A stretch of DNA of 64,000 bases from WTFY01 sp965205685 (GTDB taxonomy: Bacteria; Pseudomonadota; Gammaproteobacteria; UBA4575). The translations under genes and the position numbers were made by a program. The notes beneath the pieces are model-generated. The model saw only the letters and a list, made by a program, of their open reading frames with translations. It did no database searches and was not told where the DNA came from. The stretch covers positions 1,364,001 through 1,428,000 of the forward strand of contig OZ242174.1 in NCBI GenBank assembly GCA_965205685.1, written 5' to 3'. Numbering within the stretch: the stretch's first letter is position 1; the number at the start of each line of letters is the position of its first letter. This document shows, one piece after another, positions 31,624 through 39,931 of this stretch.

Positions 31624-34134
31624 TCAAATGGAACGGGCAACTTCTGTACGTTCGTAGACCTCGATCTGGTCTCCTACCTGAACGTCATTATAGTTCTTCA
31701 CCGCGATTCCACACTCCGTGCCAGCACGCACTTCGTTCACATCATCCTTGTGGCGGCGCAATGACTCGAGCTCACCTTCAAATATCACGATGTTGTCACG
31801 CAAAACGCGGATCGGGTTTCCACGCTTGATGGATCCTTCCATCACCTGGGTGCCTGCAACAGCGCCCATCTTGGAAGATTTGAAGACTTCCTTGACATGG
31901 GCAAGCCCAATAATCTCTTCGCGCAATTCCGGCGTGAGCAGCCCGCTGATGGCCAATTTCACATCATCGATCGTCTCGTAAATGATGCTGTAGTAACGGA
32001 TGTCGATACCGAGCTCTGCGGCCACACGTTTTGCGGCATTGTCCGCACGCACATTGAATCCGATGACAATGGCATCCGAAGCACCCGCCAGATTGATGTC
32101 CGATTCATTGATGCCCCCGACGCTGGCCATCACAATTTTCACTTCGACTTCATCGGTGGACAGTTTTTCCAGCGAATCACGCAACGCCTCCGCGCTGCCC
32201 TGTACATCGGCTTTGATCAGGACATTGATTGTGGCTGCGGCATCCTCGCCAACCCGGTTGAAGATGTTTTCAAGTTTGGACGCCTGCTGTACGGCAAATC
32301 GGCTGTCCCTTGACTTGCTCTTGCGCAAGCCGACGATCTCGCGCACCTTGCGCTCGTCCATGACCACGATTGCCTCATCCCCTGCATTGGCCACGCCGGA
32401 CAAACCCAGCACGGCAACGGGGGTCGAGGGGCCTGCGGTATCCACCTCCTTGCCATGTTCGTCAAATATGGCGCGTACGCGTCCAAATTCTTCCCCTGTC
32501 AGCAACATGTTCCCCTTGGACAGACAGCCCTGCTGTACCAGTATGGTGGTTACCGGGCCCCGTCCCTTGTCCAGCGCGGACTCGACCACCACGCCGGATG
32601 CCGGTCCATGATCCGCGGCCTTGAGCTCAAGCAGTTCTGCCTGCAAGGAAATGGCTTCAAGCAGGTCATCGACACCTTGCCCGGTCGAAGCCGAGACATC
32701 GACAAAAATCGTGTCGCCTCCCCACTGCTCCGGAATGACCCCCTGGGCTGCAAGATCGTTGCGAGTCCGTTCCGGGTCTGCATCTTCCTTGTCAATCTTG
32801 TTCACGGCAATGATGACCGGCACATCGGCCGCCTTGGAATGCTCAATGGCTTCTATGGTTTGCGGCATGACACCGTCATCCGCCGCAACCACAATAACCA
32901 CGATATCCGTCACTTTTGCACCGCGGGCACGCATCGCGGTAAATGCGGCGTGACCGGGCGTATCCAGGAACGTGATCGTACCCTTGTCGGTAGACACGCT
33001 GTAGGCCCCGATATGCTGGGTGATTCCACCTGCCTCGCCTTCCGCAATCTTGGTGCGCCGGATATAGTCAAGCAGGGATGTCTTGCCATGATCGACATGC
33101 CCCATCACCGTCACGACCGGATTTCGTGGAAGCTCCTCCATCTCGCTGTAATCCACCTTCAGGATATCCGCTTCGATATCCACCGGCTGGGTCGGCTTCG
33201 CGTCGTGACCCAGTTCTTCGGCCACAAGGATCGCGGTGTCCTGGTCGATCACCTGGTTGATCGTGGCCATCACGCCCATCTTCATCATTACGGCGATCAC
33301 TTCGGCGGCCTTGATACTCATTTTCTGGGCAAGATCCAGAACTGAGATATTGTCCGGCACCAGAATTTCCCTGCGGATCGGTCCGGTGGGTTTTTCAAAT
33401 TTGTGCTTGCTGCTGGGCTCGATCTTGCCGGGCCGGCGTGGCTTGACTCGGGTTTTGCGTTTGCCTCCCTTGCCGGTGGCGACATGCAGTTCTCGTCGTT
33501 TTACCTTGGTATCGGGCTTGGCCTTCTCGGGTTCCGGCGAAGGCTCCTGCACTTGTTCGGGACTTGCTGCAGGATCGCTTTTCGGAGCAGGCTCTTCTGC
33601 AACCTGCGGGGGCGGTGCCGGTGTGGCCTCTTTTTCAGGTGCCGGTGCAGCTTCCTCAGCCGATTTCTGTTTCTCCTGCTCCGCTAGCTTGGCCTTGGCG
33701 GCGGCCTCCTCCTCGGCAGCTTTTTCCCGTTGCGCGGCAGCTTCCTTTTCCCTTGCAGCTTCCTGCTGCGCACGCTCCTGGCGGGCCTTGGCCTCCTCTT
33801 CAAGAACAGTACTGCGCTTGACATACGTGCGCTTGCGACGCACCTCCACATTTACAGTCGTGCTGCTGGTGCTGCCGCGACCCTGCGTTGTGTTGACTTT
33901 GAGTTGCGAAGTACTTTTCCGGCGCAGCACGATTTTCCTGCCATCATCCGCAGGCAGGGCAGCAACCTTGCTGCGGTTGTTGCGCAAATAATTCAGCAGT
34001 TGCATCTTCTGCTTGTCACTGACCGTCTGATCCGGCGTGCTGAAATCAAGGCCGGCCTCCGTAAGCTGGACCAGCAGCTTGTTGACAGGAATCTTGACGA
34101 CTTCAGCAAGTTGTTTGACAGTAACTTCAGACAT
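31624..34134 (-). CDS. infB: Translation initiation factor IF-2
   Basis: An 836-residue IF-2. The N-terminal IF2_N domain (VTVKQLAEVVKIPVNKLLVQ) is followed by a low-complexity Ala/Glu/Lys/Pro linker (about 110-240), a second IF2_N-type module (EILVPDNISVLDLAQKMSIK), the GTPase core with VTVMGHVDHGKTSLLDYIR, DTPGHAAF and NKID, and domains that place initiator tRNA. It belongs to the rimP-nusA-infB-rbfA-truB operon. Coding for the linker contains strong base-composition bias, which explains the long open frames on the other strand. Confidence 0.97.
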   Translation of the reverse strand: MSEVTVKQLAEVVKIPVNKLLVQLTEAGLDFSTPDQTVSDKQKMQLLNYLRNNRSKVAALPADDGRKIVLRRKSTSQLKVNTTQGRGSTSSTTVNVEVRRKRTYVKRSTVLEEEAKARQERAQQEAAREKEAAAQREKAAEEEAAAKAKLAEQEKQKSAEEAAPAPEKEATPAPPPQVAEEPAPKSDPAASPEQVQEPSPEPEKAKPDTKVKRRELHVATGKGGKRKTRVKPRRPGKIEPSSKHKFEKPTGPIRREILVPDNISVLDLAQKMSIKAAEVIAVMMKMGVMATINQVIDQDTAILVAEELGHDAKPTQPVDIEADILKVDYSEMEELPRNPVVTVMGHVDHGKTSLLDYIRRTKIAEGEAGGITQHIGAYSVSTDKGTITFLDTPGHAAFTAMRARGAKVTDIVVIVVAADDGVMPQTIEAIEHSKAADVPVIIAVNKIDKEDADPERTRNDLAAQGVIPEQWGGDTIFVDVSASTGQGVDDLLEAISLQAELLELKAADHGPASGVVVESALDKGRGPVTTILVQQGCLSKGNMLLTGEEFGRVRAIFDEHGKEVDTAGPSTPVAVLGLSGVANAGDEAIVVMDERKVREIVGLRKSKSRDSRFAVQQASKLENIFNRVGEDAAATINVLIKADVQGSAEALRDSLEKLSTDEVEVKIVMASVGGINESDINLAGASDAIVIGFNVRADNAAKRVAAELGIDIRYYSIIYETIDDVKLAISGLLTPELREEIIGLAHVKEVFKSSKMGAVAGTQVMEGSIKRGNPIRVLRDNIVIFEGELESLRRHKDDVNEVRAGTECGIAVKNYNDVQVGDQIEVYERTEVARSI

Positions 34135-34168
34135 GGTGATCGTTTATCGCGTCAGTTCAAACCTTCCT

Positions 34169-35689
34169 TTACCGGGTAGCACCTTCACTGGCAAACCAAG
34201 GGGCACGTGCAAGCATGATCAGAGCACCCGCGCGCTCTGAATCTAGCCCCTCAATGTCCAGCAGATCATCGATGGACTGCTCGGCCAGTTCCTCCATCGT
34301 CGAGATCCCCCTGCAGGCAAGCTCAAATGCCAGATCCTTGTCCATACCTTCCATGTTCAGCAGGTCCGCCGACGGTTCGACATCCGCAAATTTCTCCTCC
34401 GTGGCGATGGCCGTGGTCAGCAAGACATCCCGTGCACGCTTGCGCAGCTCTTCCACGATCTCCTCATCAAACTCCTCGACCTCAACCAGTTCTTTCGGCG
34501 GCACGTAGGCAATTTCCTCGACACTGGAGAACCCTTCCTGCACGAGGATCACGGCCACTTCCTCATCAACGTCCAGCTGCGACATGAACATGTCCACCAG
34601 CTGGCGCGTTTCGGTCTCGCTTTTCTCTTCGGCCTGGCCTTCGGTCATCACGTTCAGCTCCCAGCCGGTCAGCTGACTGGCAAGCTTTACATTCTGCCCG
34701 CCGCGCCCGATCGCCTGGGAAAGTTTCTCATCATCTACAGCGATGTCCATGCTGCGTTTGTCTTCATCCACAACGATCGAAGTCACTACCGCGGGAGACA
34801 TGGCATTGATGACAAACTGGGCCGGATTTTCGTCCCAGAGAATGATGTCGATCCGCTCGCCCGCCAGTTCATTGGAAATGGACTGCACGCGCGAACCGCG
34901 CATACCGACACAGGCGCCGACCGGGTCGAGGTGCATATCGTTCGACTTGACCGAGATCTTCGCACGCAGCCCGGGATCACGTGCAGCCGACAGCACATCG
35001 ATCAGCCCCTGTCCAACCTCGGGCACTTCCAGCTTGACCAGTTCGATCAGAAACTCGGGTGCCGTGCGTGTCAGAAACAGCTGCGGGCCCCGAATCTCCT
35101 CGCAAACCTCGCGCAAATATGCACGGACTCGATCTCCCGGGCGCACAGCTTCTCTCGGCACCATCTGCTCACGCGGGATAAAACCCTCCGCATTTCCGCC
35201 GAGGTCCACGTAGGTCCCGGAATGGTCAACACGCTTGACCACCCCCATGATCAGCTCGCCGACCCGATCCTTGAACGCATCAACCACCTGGGATCTTTCG
35301 GCTTCGCGCACTTTCTGCACAATCACCTGTTTGGCCGTATGCGCAGAGATTCGCCCGAAGGCTACCGACTCGATAGGCACCTCGATGTACTGGCCGATTT
35401 CGATTTCCGGGTGTTCGCTGATCGCATAGCTGTACAGTGTCTGTCTTTCGGGTGACTCAAATTCAGGATCCTCATCATCCACGACCAGCCAGCGCCGGAA
35501 GGCTTCGTGATCTCCCGACTCGCGATCGATTGCAACACGCACATCCATTTCAAGGCCATGCTTTTTCCGTGTTGCAGTGGCAAGCGCAGCTTCGATCGCC
35601 TCAAAGATGATCTCCTTGTCAACGCCCTTCTCGTTCGAAACTGTATCGACCACCAGTAAAATCTCTTTGTTCATAGACGGTTCACTCAT
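34169..35689 (-). CDS. nusA: Transcription termination/antitermination factor NusA
   Basis: A 506-residue RNA polymerase-binding factor for pausing, termination and antitermination. It shows the N-terminal domain (ILLVVDTVSNEKGV), the S1 domain (GVVKRVDHSGTYVDLGGNAE), two KH domains (DPVGACVGMRGSRVQSISNE; LSQAIGRGGQNVKLASQLTG) and two acidic C-terminal repeats as in E. coli. An internal ATG five codons in (MNKEILL) matches the E. coli start and could be the true one. The start overlaps the rimP stop by four bases. Confidence 0.97.
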   Translation of the reverse strand: MSEPSMNKEILLVVDTVSNEKGVDKEIIFEAIEAALATATRKKHGLEMDVRVAIDRESGDHEAFRRWLVVDDEDPEFESPERQTLYSYAISEHPEIEIGQYIEVPIESVAFGRISAHTAKQVIVQKVREAERSQVVDAFKDRVGELIMGVVKRVDHSGTYVDLGGNAEGFIPREQMVPREAVRPGDRVRAYLREVCEEIRGPQLFLTRTAPEFLIELVKLEVPEVGQGLIDVLSAARDPGLRAKISVKSNDMHLDPVGACVGMRGSRVQSISNELAGERIDIILWDENPAQFVINAMSPAVVTSIVVDEDKRSMDIAVDDEKLSQAIGRGGQNVKLASQLTGWELNVMTEGQAEEKSETETRQLVDMFMSQLDVDEEVAVILVQEGFSSVEEIAYVPPKELVEVEEFDEEIVEELRKRARDVLLTTAIATEEKFADVEPSADLLNMEGMDKDLAFELACRGISTMEELAEQSIDDLLDIEGLDSERAGALIMLARAPWFASEGATR

Positions 35690-36168
35690 GATTGATCACA
35701 AAATTCTATTTCCACGTCCAGCTTCACATTCCTTACGGCATTCAGTGGTACCGTGAATGACGCCTCGCCCTGGATCCTGATCCTGACATGCTCTTCTTCG
35801 ACGCTCTCCAGAAAACCATTGAAATTTCTTCGCCCTTCAACCGGCCAGGACGTCTTGATTCTCACCTTGCTGCCCACCGCATCCTGCATCTGGTCAACAC
35901 TGAACAGCAACCGGTTGATGCCCGGAGATGATATCTCCAGGGTATAGGGCATATGAATCGGGTCCTCTACATCCAATACGGCACTCAACTGTTCGCTCAC
36001 CTGCGAGCAATCGTCCAGCGTTACGCCCTTCTCGCGATCGATATACACCCGTACCTGGGCTGTCCGGTGACCGGTCTGGCAATCCAGTCCCCAGAATTGG
36101 TAGCCCATGCCAGAAACCACCGGCTCGACGATGGGCACTATGCCAAACGGATCTCTGTACAAATTCAT
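35686..36168 (-). CDS. rimP: Ribosome maturation factor RimP
   Basis: A 160-residue protein needed for 30S subunit maturation. The N-terminal domain (IVEPVVSGMGYQFWGLDC) and the YTLEISSPGINRLL signature precede an SH3-like C-terminal domain. The ATG lies only seven bases downstream of the T run of an intrinsic terminator, and no strong Shine-Dalgarno sequence is seen in that short gap (TTGGACGA). It is the first gene of the nusA operon. Confidence 0.94.
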   Translation of the reverse strand: MNLYRDPFGIVPIVEPVVSGMGYQFWGLDCQTGHRTAQVRVYIDREKGVTLDDCSQVSEQLSAVLDVEDPIHMPYTLEISSPGINRLLFSVDQMQDAVGSKVRIKTSWPVEGRRNFNGFLESVEEEHVRIRIQGEASFTVPLNAVRNVKLDVEIEFCDQS

Positions 36169-36174
36169 TCGTCC

Positions 36175-36200
36175 AATAAAAAGGGCCCATCCAGGGCCCC
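36175..36200 (-). terminator. Intrinsic terminator/attenuator in the rimP-nusA leader
   Basis: On the minus strand GGGCCC, TGGAT, GGGCCC is followed directly by TTTTTATT, a textbook intrinsic terminator whose T run ends about seven bases before the rimP ATG. A promoter lies upstream of it (36248-36276), so the operon's own transcript would have to read through. Confidence 0.8.
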
Positions 36201-36247
36201 TCCAAATTCTTGACCAAACAATGACTTATATGTCATCCAGATGATCA

Positions 36248-36276
36248 AGTATAGGTAAGAATGCTCCAAACATCAA
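36248..36276 (-). promoter_or_regulatory. Sigma-70 promoter of the rimP-nusA operon
   Basis: On the minus strand TTGATG (36276-36271), 17 bases, then TATACT (36253-36248). The start near 36241 gives a leader of about 73 nt that contains small hairpins and the terminator before rimP. Confidence 0.6.
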
Positions 36277-36405
36277 GAGAATTACCGCGCTTTCGGCAAG
36301 TCTGCTACCCTGGAACAAATTCCGGTGATCTGTCCAAGGATTCAGCGCGAAAACCCCTGCCTGCCGTGCAGGCATCTTCCACTGCTGGAGGCAGCCCAAC
36401 CAGTT

Positions 36406-36714
36406 TCAGTCATCATACAGGTTGGTGTAGGTGTCCAGGCCGATCCCCCCGTGATACTTGGGAAACGCTGCAACGATGCTGGTGACATGCTTGGACGGCA
36501 TACTGTCGTACATCCTTTCCGCTTCATCCGCCTCCAGCACCTCGATGCTTTCATCGCCGTCACTTTGCACGAAGTAGTTGGAGTTCAACGCACGAAACAG
36601 GAATTTTCCGGCCGCCTCATCGTATGCCAATAGCGTAGACGTATCCGTCCGATAGGTCTCTGAATCAACCACTTGCTGTAACTTTTTATACTTGGGCTCG
36701 GCTCTTGCGGGCAT
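36406..36714 (-). CDS. Small conserved-looking protein of unknown function
   Basis: A 102-residue, soluble, acidic protein. The pattern YRTDTSTLLAYDEAA, then FLFRALNSNYFVQ and a later EADEAERMYDSMP, recalls a widespread group of small uncharacterised proteins with a Y-x-T-D/E-T-A/S-x-L opening and a terminal helix. I cannot name a function. Its start is 29 nt downstream of the sfnG-like stop on the same strand, so it is probably cotranscribed with it. Confidence 0.6.
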   Translation of the reverse strand: MPARAEPKYKKLQQVVDSETYRTDTSTLLAYDEAAGKFLFRALNSNYFVQSDGDESIEVLEADEAERMYDSMPSKHVTSIVAAFPKYHGGIGLDTYTNLYDD

Positions 36715-36743
36715 GGTGGAAACCTATTGATTGCGAAGGTTCG

Positions 36744-37916
36744 CTAGGCGGACTTCTTCTTGCCGAGCGTTTTACCCTTGCGGAGGTCTTCCTCTTTTTC
36801 GCGGACCAGCGGAATGACCTTCTCGCCGAACTGCCTGAGTTCCCAGTCGTAATGCAGGTACCCGGTCAGGATGACCTTGATGCCAAGCTGCTTGAGCTCG
36901 ATGATCCGGTCGGCCACGGATTCCGGCGTGCCAATCAGCCCCGTCTTGAAGCCGTCGTTGTACTGGATCAGGTCCTCAAAGGTGGAGTTTGTCCACATCC
37001 CCTCACCTTCCTTGGAGGAGCGCCCTGCCTGCTTGACGGCTTCCCCATAATTTTTTACCGCCTTGACATCCGCATTCATGATGATGTCCCGAAGTGTCTC
37101 GGCCGCCTCTTCCATGGTGTCACGAACGACGCAGAACCCGTTGCATCCGAACTTGACTTCATCCGGGTCCCGGCCGGATTCAACCGCCGCAGCTTTTGAA
37201 TCCTCGATGATCTCCCTGAAGCCCTTGTTGGTGTTGCCGTTCATGAACAGCACGTCGGCTACATGTCCCGCCATTCTTCTCGCATCCTTGGAGTTGCCTC
37301 CCTGGAACACTGTGATACGGTGCAGCGGCTTGGGCAGCATGGCCACTCCGTTGATCTGGTAGAAGTCGCCGTAAAAGGTGAACTTGTCCTGTGTCCACAT
37401 GCCCTTCAGGATACGGATGAACTCCTCGGACCTGCGGTAGCGTTCAGTATGCTCCAGCCAGGGCAACCCATACCCGGTGTACTCTTCCTTGAACCAGCCG
37501 CTGGCGATGTTGATTGACGTCCTTCCCTGCACACAGCAGTCCAGCGAGGCCTGCATTTTTGCCACGATGGCGGGATGCCACAGGCCGGGATGACAGGCCG
37601 TGATCACTTCCAGGGTCTTGGTATGCTGCAAAACGGTATTGGCAATCGTGAATGCCTCCAGCTGGTGGTCGGCACCATAGCCTGACAACCACCGGGTTTG
37701 TGCAAGCCCCATCGCGAACCCGGAAGCTTCAGCATCCTGCGCATAGCGGATATTCGCCTCCGACGACCAGCCCGTCTCCATCGGCAGGTTGGTGATGACC
37801 TGGCCCCCTGAGACATTCGGCAGCCAGTAGGCAAACTCGACCTGGTCCGACTCCACCCACGCCGGGGGCTTCAGCGGATTTTCAGCATTCGACAGCAGCT
37901 TGGGATATTTTGCCAT
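36744..37916 (-). CDS. SfnG-like FMNH2-dependent monooxygenase (dimethylsulfone type)
   Basis: A 390-residue luciferase-like (LLM) flavin monooxygenase. It resembles Pseudomonas SfnG, which converts dimethylsulfone to methanesulfinate, through FAYWLPNVSGGQV, the SGWFKEEYTGYG and HTERYRRSEEFIR stretches, GDFYQI, VFQGGNSKDARRMA, and TFEDLIQYNDGFKTGLIGTP. The reaction needs reduced FMN from a separate reductase, not seen next to it. A RibBA gene lies about 170 nt upstream on the same strand. Substrate is inferred from similarity; the family also contains alkanesulfonate monooxygenases. GAGAG directly precedes the ATG. Confidence 0.8.
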   Translation of the reverse strand: MAKYPKLLSNAENPLKPPAWVESDQVEFAYWLPNVSGGQVITNLPMETGWSSEANIRYAQDAEASGFAMGLAQTRWLSGYGADHQLEAFTIANTVLQHTKTLEVITACHPGLWHPAIVAKMQASLDCCVQGRTSINIASGWFKEEYTGYGLPWLEHTERYRRSEEFIRILKGMWTQDKFTFYGDFYQINGVAMLPKPLHRITVFQGGNSKDARRMAGHVADVLFMNGNTNKGFREIIEDSKAAAVESGRDPDEVKFGCNGFCVVRDTMEEAAETLRDIIMNADVKAVKNYGEAVKQAGRSSKEGEGMWTNSTFEDLIQYNDGFKTGLIGTPESVADRIIELKQLGIKVILTGYLHYDWELRQFGEKVIPLVREKEEDLRKGKTLGKKKSA

Positions 37917-38089
37917 CTCTCAACTCATAACCGGGTGAGTGTGTCTGTGCAACTGAGCGTACCGGATGGACTGATGTGCGCGCTGTCCTGGAAATCAAAA
38001 CAGGCTGTCCGGGGTGGCCGGCATTCCCTGCCAGCGCCTACGGCAGCCCGATCCCGGATGCCGAAGGAAAATCCCGTTTCGCAACCAAA

Positions 38090-39328
38090 CTATTCCTTCG
38101 TGTCCATGTTGATGATGTGGCCCAGTTTCTCCTGCTTGCTCTTCAGGTACTTCTTGCGAAACTGGTTATTGGTATACGACAGTATGGGAATACGCCGGAC
38201 CAGCTTGATGCCGAAATTCTCAATCCAGCTACACTTGTTCGGGTTGTTGGTCAGCAATTGCACGCGCTCTATATGCAGTGCATGCAATATGTGGGCAGCC
38301 ACTGAGTGGTCTCTTTCATCGGCATCAAACCCCAGGGCGCGGTTCGCCTGCACCGTATCGAAGCCGCATTCCTGCAGTGAATACGCCTTCAGCTTGTTGA
38401 CCAGACCGATGCCCCGGCCTTCCTCCCTCATGTAGAGCACCACTCCGCAGTCATGCTCCTGGATTACTTTCATGGCAGTTTGGATCTGGTCGCCACAATC
38501 ACACCGTGCCGACCCGAATACATCGCCGGTCAGGCACTCGGAGTGGATTCTCACCAGTACATCGTCATCCTTGTCCCATGATCCCTTGACCAGCGCCAGG
38601 TGCTCCTTGCCGGTCAGGTTGTCGCGAAAGGCGATCAGTTCGAACTCGCCCCAGCGTGTCGGAAGCTGAACGGTGACCACCCGCTCTACCCGGGACTCAA
38701 AACGAAGCTTGTAGCGGATCAGGTCCTTGATCGCGATGATTTTTAAAGAAAACCGTTCGGCGATCTCCAGCAGGTCAGGCAGCCTGGCCATCGAGCCATC
38801 TTCCTTCAGGACCTCGCACAGCACACCGGCCTTGCGCATGCCTGCCAGGCCCATCAGATCAACGGCTGCCTCGGTGTGCCCTTCTCTCTGGAACACTCCG
38901 CCATCGACTGCTCTCAGTGGGAAAATATGGCCCGGGCGCGAAAAGTCCTCCTGGGTGATGTTCGAGTCTGCGAGGGCCTTCACGGTCTTGGCACGATCGG
39001 CTGTCGAGATTCCCGTGGTGGTCCCGTGTTTTAAATCCACAGACACCGTAAAGGAGGTTGTATGCAGTGAATCATTTTCACCCTGGGGCACCATCAGCTT
39101 CAAACCGATTTCTTCGGCACGCTGCTCCGTGATCGCAGTACAGATCAGCCCGCGTCCCTCGGTAGCCATGAAGTTAATCATGTCCGGGGTGCATTTGTCG
39201 GCGGCTCCGACAAAATCACCCTCGTTCTCACGGTTATCATCATCCACCACGATGATGACATTTCCGCGCCTCAGCTCGACCAGCGCTTCCGGTATGGTGC
39301 TGAAACTGATTGGCTCTCTAGTCGACAT
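38090..39328 (-). CDS. ribBA: Bifunctional 3,4-dihydroxy-2-butanone-4-phosphate synthase / GTP cyclohydrolase II
   Basis: A 412-residue riboflavin-pathway enzyme. The N-terminal RibB domain (about 1-205) has VVDDDNRENEGDFVGAAD and HTEAAVDLMGLAG. The C-terminal RibA domain keeps the zinc ligands HSECLTGDVFGSARCDCGDQ and the active-site loop MREEGRGIGLVNKLKAY, so both activities should be intact, unlike the RibA-defective versions of some Proteobacteria. The C-terminal YLKSKQEKLGH is more like Firmicutes/Bacteroidetes RibBA. It is not in a rib operon but next to a flavin monooxygenase. I looked for an FMN riboswitch upstream and found none. Confidence 0.92.
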   Translation of the reverse strand: MSTREPISFSTIPEALVELRRGNVIIVVDDDNRENEGDFVGAADKCTPDMINFMATEGRGLICTAITEQRAEEIGLKLMVPQGENDSLHTTSFTVSVDLKHGTTTGISTADRAKTVKALADSNITQEDFSRPGHIFPLRAVDGGVFQREGHTEAAVDLMGLAGMRKAGVLCEVLKEDGSMARLPDLLEIAERFSLKIIAIKDLIRYKLRFESRVERVVTVQLPTRWGEFELIAFRDNLTGKEHLALVKGSWDKDDDVLVRIHSECLTGDVFGSARCDCGDQIQTAMKVIQEHDCGVVLYMREEGRGIGLVNKLKAYSLQECGFDTVQANRALGFDADERDHSVAAHILHALHIERVQLLTNNPNKCSWIENFGIKLVRRIPILSYTNNQFRKKYLKSKQEKLGHIINMDTKE

Positions 39329-39931
39329 GGTCCCTATCCCTCATCTTCTCCTGTGTACATCCGGTAGCTGGCATCTTAATAAACTTCTTTCCTGCACGGC
39401 TATACCCACAATTTCCCGATGCCAAGTCTTTTACACGGGTACAGCATTCCTGACCACCGCCCCGCATTTCCGGGACCGATTATAGCCGTACATTTTGCAA
39501 CATTGTATCAAAAAGCGATTGTTTCACGTGTCGCGGACCTCCAGGCTTGGGGGCCTAAGGTGCTCTCAAAAATCCTCCATATAGAGTGATGGCCGGATTT
39601 CCAGCTGCCTGACTTCTTGGTGTGGCCAAGCGGGTCAAGAGACTGTGTGTGCCTGTTGTAGATGGTCCCCAGTGCCGCTGACAGGCACCGGTCATGACCT
39701 GATTTCGTATGAATTCACGAAATATTCACGATATTTACCGAATACATCACACTAAGATCGTAAAGGCCTTGCTACGATGTGCACGATCACGTCAGCGTCA
39801 GCTTTCGCTATGACTTCAAGGCAGAACTCTAAAGCGATCTTCCCATCTTCCCAAAAGCGGTTCAGCCCAAGTAACCCCCTCTGGCCACTGACATCTAGCG
39901 TACTGGGGTGAATCGTTATCAGAGACCAGTC
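39329..39931. other. Intergenic region with short repeats upstream of the FAD oxidoreductase
   Basis: About 600 bases between divergent ribBA and the FAD oxidoreductase gene. It holds an 8-bp inverted repeat GTGCCTGT (39649-39656) / ACAGGCAC (39681-39688), and two adjacent 11-bp repeats ATTCACGAAAT (39713-39723) and ATTCACGATAT (39724-39734) followed by a degenerate third, TTACCGAATA. No FMN riboswitch, RNA gene or convincing coding frame is seen; a 194-codon minus-strand frame overlapping the FAD gene looks spurious. Confidence 0.5.

Noticed and set aside
31124..31829. Plus-strand frame across truB, rbfA and infB ends
   Set aside because: Runs antisense through three overlapping, well-identified genes.
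39329..39560. FMN riboswitch upstream of ribBA
   Set aside because: The segment has GGGGCGG-like pieces but lacks the ordered conserved blocks of the RFN element.
39620..39690. tRNA-like D-arm sequence (TGGCCAAGCGGGTCAA)
   Set aside because: No anticodon arm, T loop or acceptor stem can be completed around it.
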